64,000 nt of DNA from Phlebotomus papatasi (lineage: Eukaryota > Arthropoda > Insecta > Diptera > Psychodidae): contig NC_077224.1 of the NCBI RefSeq assembly GCF_024763615.1, forward strand, positions 41,860,712 through 41,924,711, written 5' to 3'. Under the pieces are notes generated by a model that saw nothing but the letters and a program-made list of their open reading frames with translations, was not told the origin of the DNA and searched no databases. Positions 56,109 through 64,000 of the stretch are shown here, one piece after another. Both the position numbers and the translations under genes were made by a program. How positions within the stretch are numbered: position 1 is the first letter of the stretch; each line of letters opens with the position of its first letter.

Positions 56109-56339
56109 ATGAAAGTGAACACTGAACAAGCATCTTTACCAGAAATTCCAGAAGCAGAAGCTACCACATCCACAGTGGACGCTGAAATTCCACTAGAGGA
56201 GGCTGAAAAGATTCCTTCTGAGGAGTTTCAAGTGATAGAAGTCTGCAGAGTGTGTGAAAAGTTGCAGAATTTGCTTGACATGTCCACCGAAGATTTTAGT
56301 AACTTGAATGACAAACTCCACATAATTGGCGATTTTGAG
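56109..56339 (+). CDS. ZAD gene exon 1
   Basis: 77 codons: an acidic N-terminal extension rich in Glu and Pro, then VCRVCEKLQNLLDM, the first half of the ZAD. The context 'agcaagcATGaaa' is acceptable. The donor is GAG|GTAAAT. Confidence 0.88.
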
Positions 56340-59300
56340 GTAAATTTTACTATTTTCTAAAATTAAAAGGTGTCTGGGGGTAATAAATCTTTTATCTCTT
56401 TCGTCTCTTTTGGGACTGTGAGTACCCAAAGCAGCATATGAATGTTCTGTGAAAAACAATGTTTTTTAATTATTCAGAACTGATAAAAATCCTATTCTTG
56501 TGGATGATTACAAACTATAAGGATGTCCAAATGTAAGATATTTTTTGTAGGACCTCAATTAATTCCTGAGCTTAGATATTTTTGATAAAAAAAATTGTGA
56601 AATTGGCTTGCAGCATATGCTGCGGTCCGGAAAGAGTTATTTATGATAAGGACAAAACTCTTAATAATGTTGAATTGTTAAATTAATTAAATCTTTAAAA
56701 GTCGCACATTTTGGACAATTAATTTAAAAAACTAAAATCTTTAGAAATTACGACCTTTAAAATTAAATCTTTTTAACAAGACTTTAATCGTAACAAAGGT
56801 CTTACGGTCCGAACGTTCCAGACCGTAATACAGTAGACTCTCTCTCAATCGGGAATATGGGGCGAAATGTCATCCGGTTTAGCGATAGAATTGAGCGTCA
56901 AAGCCTTTGTAAATTCCACAAAATGCGCTCAATTTTAAAGAATCACGGTAAAATAGGAAGAACTACAGCGAATTTGAGCAAATTAGCTTCATAAATAAAC
57001 GTGAAAATTGTCAACAAAATTTGTCGCCCGATTGAAAAAGAGCCGATTGAGTGAGAGTCTACTATATATCCTGTAAGCCCTGTAAGTCTATTTTACGTTA
57101 ACAAAAATATTTTAGTTCAAGAATAAATCAATGACAAGAATGATAATAATAATAATAATAGTGGCACAATATTGCAGAGAAGAACTTAGAACTTTCTGTC
57201 CTGTCCTGTTCGGATTCGGAACATTCATTATTATTTTTTCTTATACGGATAGGGTTTGCAGTCTCATCCCAAGCAGCACATCTTGGTTATTTAACTGTTG
57301 GATAACGTTTTTATAACTTATTTGGGGCCAATCCATCTCAAGACGACCATAGGGGTACCCTTCATGGTCTTAGATGTTTTTGAATTTTACATATGTTAAA
57401 GTACACGATAAAATAATATACCCCTATTTTTTTTTCGTCCGAAAAAAAATCCTGGCCGGAGATACATGGCGTCAAAGATGGCGCCTCGCGCTTCATTCCT
57501 CAATTGCGATTTTTAGCAAATATTTTAAAATGCTCTATTTCGGGAACGGGTTGAGATTTCTTCTTACTCTTTTTTTTATTTGAAAGATAATTTTATACTC
57601 TTTAAAACGATATACTTGATTTTGCATTATCTGCTTTAGTTTTTTTGTAATGGTCTTTTAAAAAATTTTTGAAAAAATTTAAAAATTAATTTTTCTCAAA
57701 AACCCCATTCTCAAAAATTTTGATTTTTTTACTGTTGATCAGTAACATTGAGTACTACATTCACTGAAAAGGCGAGCTTCCACTTTTGCACTTACTTTTT
57801 TTAAAAAATATTTGAAAAACTACCATATTTTCAAAATTAAAAATAACCAGTTAAACTCAAAATTTTGAGTTCAACTTTTCAGGGAATATAGTACTCCACA
57901 ATACTTATAAACAGCCAAAAAATCAAAATTTCTCGAAATCAAGATTTTGAAAAAAAAATTTTTTTTTTTGAGTTTTAAATATATGTTCAATTTTGCCTAT
58001 GAGCTCCACAAATATTCTAGATTGGAACATCCTTATAGTTTCTAATCTTTGTATTTATCATCAAAAATAGTAAAAAAAAAATCTTTTTCCCATCCCTATT
58101 TTTTTTGAATACTCAGAATTACGAAAGATGTAAAAGAGTTCAAGTTATCATTGTTCCCGGACAACTCCTTGGTGTCCTTGGTATTGATCTATCTACCATA
58201 TTGAGAAAAAAGAGGGTGCGATTAACTTTTTTCCTCATAACTTTAACACTTTTTAGGTGTAAAAATATATCAACATTTTTTAGTGTTAATTTTAAACCAT
58301 TTTAAGGGTAAAATTAACATGAAAAAGAGTAACTTTAACCCCTTATACACCTAAAAAGGGTAATATTTACACCGATTTCGGATCAATACTGCAGGGTAAA
58401 ATTAACATTTCCGGAATGTTATTTTAACTTTTTCGGATTTCTCTCAGTGTGTACAGCGGTACCGCTAACAAGAAAAGGATCCATAATTTCAATTGTAAAA
58501 AGTAATTTATGCAAAAGAGTATGAAAAATCATTTCGATTTCTTTGGTAAAACTTTAGTCTGAAGGGCATTTTTGCTGAATGTGGCTTAGCTTTGTGTTTT
58601 GCTAGATCTCTTTAACTCTTTCCGGACCGCAGCATATGCTGCAAGCCAATTTCACCATTTTTTTAATTAAAAATATCTAAGCTCAGGAATTAATTAAGGT
58701 CCTACAAAAAATATCTTACATTTGGACATCCTTATAGTTTGTAATCATCCACAAGAATAAGATTTTTATCAGTTCTGAATAATTAAAAAAATCTGTTTTT
58801 CATAGAATATTCATATGCTGCTTTGGGTACTCAGAGTCCCAAAAGAGACGAAAGAGTTAAAACAGGTAGACTCTGCTCTTACGAATGACAGCTGTCAAAG
58901 AAAGAAGAAATAAAAGGAAGGGTAAATTTTAAAAATTCTGAAAGTAGAACTAAAGCGTGTGCACGCTGAAAATCTCCATTAAATTATGGTCCTCAAAAAT
59001 TAACCACATCTATAAAAAAAAACAAAAATATTTTCGGAAAGACAATTTTATTAGGATTTTTCTGGGATTTTGTTTTTTTTTTTTAGACCAATGGCTTCTC
59101 GCCGAATTCTCGCACCTTTTTCTTAATTCCCTTCATTAACCCTTTAAAGACGAGAGGGTCAAAAATTGGGGATCAGAAAAAATCGTTTTTTCTAACATTT
59201 TAGAGTAAAACATAACTTTCGAAGACCGTAGGAAAACTTTGTTTTTGGGTCACCGGTAACCCAATCGTCCTTAAGGGGATAAAGAGTATTGACAAACCCG

Positions 59301-61022
59301 TCTCCATGGTAATAATGGCTTTCTTCCACTTTCAAAATCCGGCAAGTTTTCAGCTGTCTGGCTCTTCTTCCTGAAATTTGTCTTCAAAATTCCCCAGTAT
59401 TTTTCTAATCTTCCGGAGTGCAGTAAAGCGTGTGCACACCATGCACACGCTTTAAAATGCCATTAGCGGATATCGGGTTTCGTTCCGTTTTTTTGATGAG
59501 GTAATGCGTAAGCTCGTGGCAGGCGAATATGCGAAAAGTAGAAACATTACATTGAGAAATTCTACATTAAGTATTTTTGTAAATGATAAATTAAATTTAA
59601 ATGTGATTTCCACCACAGGCATTTTTATGAGTCCTGTTTTAATTTCAGGACAAGTACGCCAAGTGTATGAAATTTATTTGCGAATCTTGCAGTTATGAGC
59701 TAGAGAAAGCATTCTACTTCAAAATTAAGTGCCAAAATACGTATAATAAACTTGTTAATCAGCTTGAAAATGAAAATCACGCAAAAGAACATGAAGAATC
59801 AGTTGAATCTGAAGAAGTAGAGGCAAACTATTTCGATGTATTTGAAGTTGTTGAGACTTTTGATTCTAGCGAATATAAAAACATTGAATTGCCCGAAGTC
59901 GATGATTTGTTGCCAACCTTTATATATGAAGAATCTCAAGATGATACAGATCAAGATACTGAAAGTGAGAAAGAAACCACTCCTGCACCGAAAAAGTTAC
60001 CAAAGAAACCATCTAAACCTAGGCGAATAATATATATACCCCAGGCGATGAGAAAACCAGTTGATAAAACTATTTGGGGCATTACAAAACCAAAAAAGCT
60101 CGCCACTGATCATAGATATACTTGTGCTCACTGTGGGCGTTCTTACAAGAGTCGACAAGCTTTTACGGATCATGTCGAATTTAAGCATTTGAAAATCACT
60201 CGCTATAAATGTGATATCTGTGGTATAAAATTCAGATACAACCCAGATTACTATGTCCATCGCAAACGACATAAATGTGACATTTGTGGAAAGTTGCGAA
60301 AAATATCCAATTTCGAAAACAATGTTGAAAATGAGGATTCTAAGTTTTGCGAACATACAGAGTCTGCATCTACGGTTGAGAAGCAATATTCTAATAATGT
60401 TCGAGAAGAGAGACTTCCATGTCATATCTGTGGCAAGATTCTGAAATATAAGTCAACTTTAAATGCGCATTTACAAACGCACGAAGAATCTAGTACAAAT
60501 AGAAATAAATATAAGAGATTTCTCTGTGATATCTGTGGACATCGTGCAGTTAGCCAACTAAGCCTCATGGAACACAGGAACATCCATATGGATGTGAAAA
60601 AGTACCAATGCTACGTGTGCGGCAAGGCCTTTAAACTAAAACAGACTTTGGTCGGTCATATTAAAATCCACCTTGGTATAAAGCCCTTCGCATGCAGCTA
60701 CTGCCCAAAAAGAACTGTGTCAAAATCACATCTAGACACTCACTTAAAGATTCACACAGATGAGAGAAATTACAAGTGTAAGGAATGTGGAAGGGCTTTT
60801 AAGCACTCAAGTTCACTGAAAATGCACATAAGAATTCATACCGGAGATACACCATTTCAGTGTTCATTCTGCTCTAAAAAACTTATGCAGAAGAGATCTC
60901 TTGAGTATCATTTGAAAAGGTGCAGGAAGAACAACAAAAAAGAACAACCGGAAAAACAAATCAACAAAAATGGTGATGCTGAAACGGAGCTTGAGCCAAA
61001 AGACATGGAAAGTGTTCGGTGA
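56109..61022 (+). CDS. ZAD-C2H2 zinc-finger protein (whole gene, 2 exons)
   Basis: Exons 56109-56339 and 59649-61022 join in phase 0 (GAG|GTAAAT ... TTTCAG|GAC) to give 534 aa. The ZAD metal-binding cysteines are C46 and C49 (CRVC) in exon 1 and C88 and C91 (CESC) in exon 2, so the domain is whole only after splicing. An acidic linker (about 115-185) and a Lys/Pro-rich stretch follow. About eight C2H2 fingers, plus a degenerate one, occupy about 234-510, including YTCAHCG, YKCDICG, LPCHICG, FLCDICG, YQCYVCG, FACSYCP and YKCKECG; the last is CCHC (HLKRC). TGEKP-like linkers are poorly kept. This is the domain order of insect ZAD transcription factors, which dimerise by the ZAD and bind DNA with the fingers. 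Which member it is cannot be told by eye. Confidence 0.93.
56382..56640. mobile_element. ~260-bp MITE, left arm of an intronic inverted repeat
   Basis: Carries 'agcagcatatgaatgttct' near one end and 'cagcatatgctgcggtccgg' near the other, so the CATATG-containing word is subterminal on both sides. An inverted copy is at 58606-58862, whose ends read TTAACTCTTTCCGG and 'gacgaaagagttaa', suggesting a TTAA-targeting (piggyBac-like) MITE. Confidence 0.78.
56829..57066. mobile_element. MITE, 'CAGTAGACTCTC' family, subtype B
   Basis: Begins TACAGTAGACTCTCTCTCAA and ends 'gagtgagagtctacta'; the interior matches the copies at 3927, 42643 and 53752. In the ZAD gene intron. Confidence 0.83.
57067..58198. 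other. ZAD gene intron, AT-rich
   Basis: A short (ATA)n run near 57145 and long A/T homopolymers at 57640-58080. Weak inverted words surround 57720-57930. No exon recognised. Confidence 0.4.
58199..58451. mobile_element. Second copy of the 24116-24370 MITE, inverted
   Basis: Starts 'ttgagaaaaaagagggtgcg' and ends 'cggatttctctcagtg', the reverse complement of the copy at 24116. Confidence 0.75.
58606..58862. mobile_element. ~257-bp MITE, right arm of an intronic inverted repeat
   Basis: Reverse complement of 56382-56640 over its full length, about 2 kb away. It begins TTTAACTCTTTCCGG and ends 'cgaaagagttaaaa', so short inverted TTAAC ends are visible in this copy. Confidence 0.8.
59136..59283. 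mobile_element. 148-bp piggyBac-type MITE
   Basis: Starts TTAACCCTTTAAAGACGA, nearly the 47582 piggyBac end, and ends 'caatcgtccttaaggggataa', an imperfect inverse. The right TTAA has mutated to ATAA. It lies in the ZAD gene intron about 365 bp before exon 2. Confidence 0.75.
59649..61022 (+). CDS. ZAD gene exon 2: second half of ZAD and fingers
   Basis: Opens after 'ttttaatttcag' with DKYAKCMKFICESCSYELEK, the second CxxC of the ZAD, then linker and fingers, and stops TGA at 61020-61022. An ATTAAA at about 61083 could serve as a polyadenylation signal. Confidence 0.92.
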   Translation, partial: DKYAKCMKFICESCSYELEKAFYFKIKCQNTYNKLVNQLENENHAKEHEESVESEEVEANYFDVFEVVETFDSSEYKNIELPEVDDLLPTFIYEESQDDTDQDTESEKETTPAPKKLPKKPSKPRRIIYIPQAMRKPVDKTIWGITKPKKLATDHRYTCAHCGRSYKSRQAFTDHVEFKHLKITRYKCDICGIKFRYNPDYYVHRKRHKCDICGKLRKISNFENNVENEDSKFCEHTESASTVEKQYSNNVREERLPCHICGKILKYKSTLNAHLQTHEESSTNRNKYKRFLCDICGHRAVSQLSLMEHRNIHMDVKKYQCYVCGKAFKLKQTLVGHIKIHLGIKPFACSYCPKRTVSKSHLDTHLKIHTDERNYKCKECGRAFKHSSSLKMHIRIHTGDTPFQCSFCSKKLMQKRSLEYHLKRCRKNNKKEQPEKQINKNGDAETELEPKDMESVR

Positions 61023-61689
61023 TCCTGGCAACCGAGGTTCAACTTAGGCTTGACTTCTATGAAAAAATACAAGTAATGTGAATTAAAGAGAAATGTCGAA
61101 ATATAAAATATATTGCTTAAGAAAAGACTGAGAAATTCTTAGAGTTTTCTTCTTGCATGAGATCAGCGAGATATTCGCTATGTTCTCGATAAACTTTCGA
61201 TATCAAGGAGACAGACTGATGTAGTTTACAAGGACGGTCTGAAAAGGAGTATTTTTGTTGTTGTCGTGATGCTTAGTTAGCATAATATTGCTTCACCCTT
61301 GGAATAGTCCTCTATTTAGTTAGGGAATAGGATCCAATGGAATTAGGAAGGCCCACAGCAGAAATCAATTTTCGAAAAACTCGGGATACCAGTAAATTTT
61401 GAAGATGATAACTTTTCTAAACGTTCCTTGATTTCGTTTCAAAAGTGCATACTTATACTGAAAATGGAAAACAAAGTGGAGAAGGAAAGTTCGCGAAGTG
61501 TGTTAACTCACTGTAAGTTTCTGGTTAATAATGGTTCAAACCGATTGCAAAAGGTTTACAAATCGAGTGATGGCCTCGTTGTTCTAACATCTCGTGAAAA
61601 GCATCAGACAATAAAGGGTTCCAATCGACAACTACAACATGAGTTGGGTCAAACATCGCAACCGATAACAGTGCCTTAACACAATTCTG
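61023..61689. other. Spacer downstream of the ZAD gene
   Basis: Probable 3' UTR at first. The open frames 61428-61679 (+) and 61525-61911 (-) show no domain and are probably part of the decayed element that follows. Confidence 0.4.
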
Positions 61690-61925
61690 TATACAGCTGA
61701 TGAAAGTCAATCTACTCTTTTTCAGCCAATTAAAAGTGTTCTGATCCAGAAACTTGAGCATAAAGGCAAAACTCCTACTCTTTGGGACTATTACCCTACC
61801 CATTCTTGCATATTCGTCTGAAACGCTGGTCCTTAGTAAACAAAATTCTGAGCTTCTAGCAGCATTTGAAAGGATGGAGCAGTATTCAAGGGTGAAAAAA
61901 CACTCTCCCAAAGGAGGTAAGACTT
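61690..61925 (+). pseudogene. Decayed LINE-like reverse transcriptase tail
   Basis: One frame reads TLPILAYSSETLVLSK-QNSELLAAFERM, which fits the short conserved block (..PILxYxSExWxLxK...LLxxFER) at the C-terminal end of many non-LTR reverse transcriptases. Stops interrupt the frame upstream, and no catalytic motif is present. An old fragment. Confidence 0.5.
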
Positions 61926-62052
61926 AATCTGTCTAAAAATGTATCTCAGTCAGAGACAGGAGTTTGATTTTTTGTTTATTACATATTACTTTTGAGACAC
62001 AAACGTTTTGAAAGCATATAGTGTGGTACCATAGGAAAGTGAAGAGAAGTAA

Positions 62053-62079
62053 CAAGCGTCCACCGCCGTCTTAGCGTTG
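62053..62079. repeat. 27-bp GC-rich word, copy 1
   Basis: The 27-bp word contains 'ccgccgtcttagcgttg' and matches 63205-63231 at 26 of 27 positions. It is far richer in GC than its surroundings; probably a conserved part of one repeat family. Confidence 0.6.
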
Positions 62080-62465
62080 GTGACCTGACCAACCTCTCCT
62101 AAGCGAAACATTGAATTTTTGGGATGATTATTGTTGAACAACATATGAATAAGCAATGCAAAACACAATACGCATCCAACCGGGTTATTTTGTAAAACGT
62201 CATTTTTATCCTTTTTTGTAAAAACTTTACTTTTTGCTCAACTCTCAGAAAAATCAGTCACATTAATCACATCGCGAATTATCCTTTAAATAACTTAGTC
62301 ATCCTTGTCAAAAACCTTTGAATTATAAATTAAAGAGTTAGTTGAAAGTTAGCGGGTAGTCATTGAAGGTTTTCTGCGCAAGTTCCTGTGGATGATCATC
62401 AAGGGGGAATTTCTCAAACTTGCCCTCCGAGTCCCATGCTCTAACCTTGAATATTCTCACCACAG

Positions 62466-62526
62466 GTACATTTATCATTCTCAGGGGTCCAATATCACAG
62501 ATCGCAATAGATTGCATCCATCACAG
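62466..62526 (+). CDS. Candidate internal exon of an unidentified gene
   Basis: Between 'attctcaccacag' and CAG|GTATTT an open stretch encodes YIYHSQGSNITDRNRLHPSQ, entering with one base of a split codon and leaving in phase 0, which fits the next candidate exon (63319). Short, so on its own weak; the phase match and composition support it. Confidence 0.45.
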
Positions 62527-63204
62527 GTATTTCAAAGAGTCTCAACATCTCATCTCATCTTGGATTCTCTGTTCAGTGAATTTCTTAAATTTGAATTAGT
62601 AAGGCACTTTGTCAAGCAAGATAGAATTTAATATTCATAGATTCTATGTTCATTATTGCAACTGCAATAATGGACATGGAATAGGAGAAAAAAGCTCAAA
62701 AGAAGCTCATTTAGCTCAGAAGTAGATGCGTGAGAAGAGTGAAGAGTTAAATTAGTGAAAAAAATAAAAAAAAATACATAAGGAAGTAAGTTATTTAATA
62801 GAAAGAAATTAGATGAAATGTAAGAGATTAAATTTTTATAGGAATCCAGAAGAAAAAGAGGAAAGGGAAGGAATTAGGTGTGGGAAAAGTTCAAGGTCTT
62901 AAAGGAGACTGTAAGTGCCTGTAGCCATAGTTTTTCTGAATTTGTTTTATATTAGAAAAATTTATATTTATTCCATCAGGGAAAACCTCAACGCTTTGTT
63001 ATACGACTATTATAACCAAGTTAATTTATAATAAAAACTACACCTGAAAATCATACCCCAATTGCCTTCAAACCCCCTGGAATTTTCGAATAAATTAAAA
63101 ACCCAAATGCTATCGAAAAGCAACAAAATGTAAATGTATGTATGTAATGTATGTATGTATGTATTTTTATTACCAACATGTGCCTTTACATTAGCCCCCC
63201 ATAC

Positions 63205-63231
63205 CAAGCGTCCGCCGCCGTCTTAGCGTTG
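63205..63231. repeat. 27-bp GC-rich word, copy 2
   Basis: Same word as 62053-62079 with one change, 1,152 bases downstream, direct orientation. Preceded by a 'gtat' microsatellite at about 63133-63165. Confidence 0.6.
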
Positions 63232-63318
63232 ACGACCAGCCTCCAAAGCCAAACGGCGGAAATGCTTTTTCTCAGGCTGTGTAGTCTTTTGTCGTGTTAA
63301 ACGATCTTTTCTCTGCAG

Positions 63319-63445
63319 ACTGACAAGCAGTACTCACAAGGATGTGTGGGAGGGGGGAAGCTGCCAGATATGACACATGGGAAATTCGACAACGTGGCTA
63401 GGGAGCTAGCACGTGATGTTGCCGTGTTGGTTCGAAGAACAATAA
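63319..63445 (+). CDS. Candidate penultimate exon of an unidentified gene
   Basis: Acceptor 'cttttctctgcag', donor AA|GTAAGT. The only open frame reads TDKQYSQGCVGGGKLPDMTH then ...ARELARDVAVLVRRTI, well-formed protein sequence with an amphipathic helix-like segment, unlike the surrounding AT-rich noise. I do not recognise the family. It joins in frame to 63495. Confidence 0.6.
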
Positions 63446-63494
63446 GTAAGTTAAAAGTTGAGAGAAAAAAAAATTAAAAAATAACAAAAGTTAG

Positions 63495-63631
63495 GTGGCA
63501 AGAAGATCAAGACACCAAAGCACATCGGACGATCCAAAGCTACGGTGGAGTCGGAGACCAATATCAATTTTTATAATCCAGATACACCGTTCAAGCCCGC
63601 TCTTTACAAGTTTGGAGAGAGAAAAGGCTGA
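63495..63631 (+). CDS. Candidate last exon of an unidentified gene
   Basis: After a very short intron of 49 bases (63446-63494, GT...AG) the frame continues GKKIKTPKHIGRSKATVESE then NINFYNPDTPFKPALYKFGE and stops TGA at 63629-63631. An AATAAA lies at about 63794. The alternative open frame in this stretch (63495-63686, Arg/Ser-rich) is less protein-like. Function unknown. Confidence 0.6.
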
Positions 63632-64000
63632 AGACCCAAAAGAGACCCCGGACAGAAGAGAGCCAGAAAGGCACTCTAGCAAGTAATTACTTTAGCAGAT
63701 GTCTCCAAGAAAAACTCAAAAGAATGTGATATACTACACCGCACTCAGGCACACTCGCAATAATACAAGGTGTCCCGAACCCCATCGACAAACAAATAAA
63801 AGTAATCAAAATTGGACATCAGTCGCGTCTTTCGGAGAAATAATTGCTCCAAAGACTCTCAATCAAAGACTCTGCCACTGAGAATTAAAAATAAAAATTC
63901 CACTTTTCCACGTATATCATCTAAACTCAGCTAAACTCATTTTAGCTGGGAATTACACATCACTAGTAATATTAATATTATACTGTAGTAGGACTGTTGA

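Noticed and set aside
61525..61911. 128-codon minus-strand open frame
   Set aside because: It overlaps the plus-strand LINE-like fragment antisense and lacks any domain I recognise.
62841..62912. Possible exon reading KKKRKGKELGVGK
   Set aside because: Its borders look usable ('tttttatag' and GACT|GTAAGT-like), but joining to the exon at 63319 puts a stop codon immediately after the junction.

Overview
This window looks like AT-rich nuclear DNA of an insect, most likely a dipteran. Three things point there: intron-containing genes with GT-AG junctions, a ZAD-C2H2 zinc-finger gene (a class greatly expanded in insects), and an insomniac (inc) gene whose reconstructed length of 211 codons equals what I recall for the fly protein. 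The species cannot be fixed from the sequence alone. I saw no bacterial, phage or CRISPR features.

Layout. 1-13.4 kb: no gene seen, only repeats and MITEs. 13.48-32.29 kb (+): a nine-coding-exon gene for a type I membrane protein (signal peptide, LRR array with C-terminal cap, Ser/Thr-rich stalk, FN3-like module, one TM segment, basic/Ser-rich tail), about 882 aa. All junctions keep phase. Its introns hold a large fold-back palindrome, a 30-bp tandem repeat and many MITEs. 32.3-39.9 kb: very AT-rich, with two fold-back/MITE elements and about 1.3-1.6 kb of degenerate GAATTTGAATT-type low-complexity DNA. 39.98-41.47 kb (-): one long exon for the N-terminal half of Rab3GAP1; the rest of the gene was not found. 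42-45.9 kb: nested inverted-repeat elements and five palindromic MITEs in a row. 46.78-52.93 kb (-): the complete three-exon inc coding sequence; its 5.1-kb second intron contains an internally deleted piggyBac element with intact ends, itself inserted in another repeat. 56.1-61.0 kb (+): a two-exon ZAD zinc-finger gene, with the ZAD split by a 3.3-kb intron. 61.7-61.9 kb: a decayed LINE-like fragment. 62.47-63.63 kb (+): three candidate 3'-terminal exons of an unidentified protein.

The genes do not form one pathway: a cell-surface LRR protein, a Rab GEF/GAP subunit, a Cullin-3 adaptor and a DNA-binding regulator. inc and Rab3GAP1 lie in tandem on the minus strand, inc and the ZAD gene are divergent. 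What stands out is the density and nesting of non-autonomous DNA elements, several of which form long hairpins inside introns. I did not find a convincing new multi-gene system. The items most worth checking are the missing Rab3GAP1 exons, the 20.8-21.7 kb hairpin, and the unidentified terminal exons at 62-64 kb.
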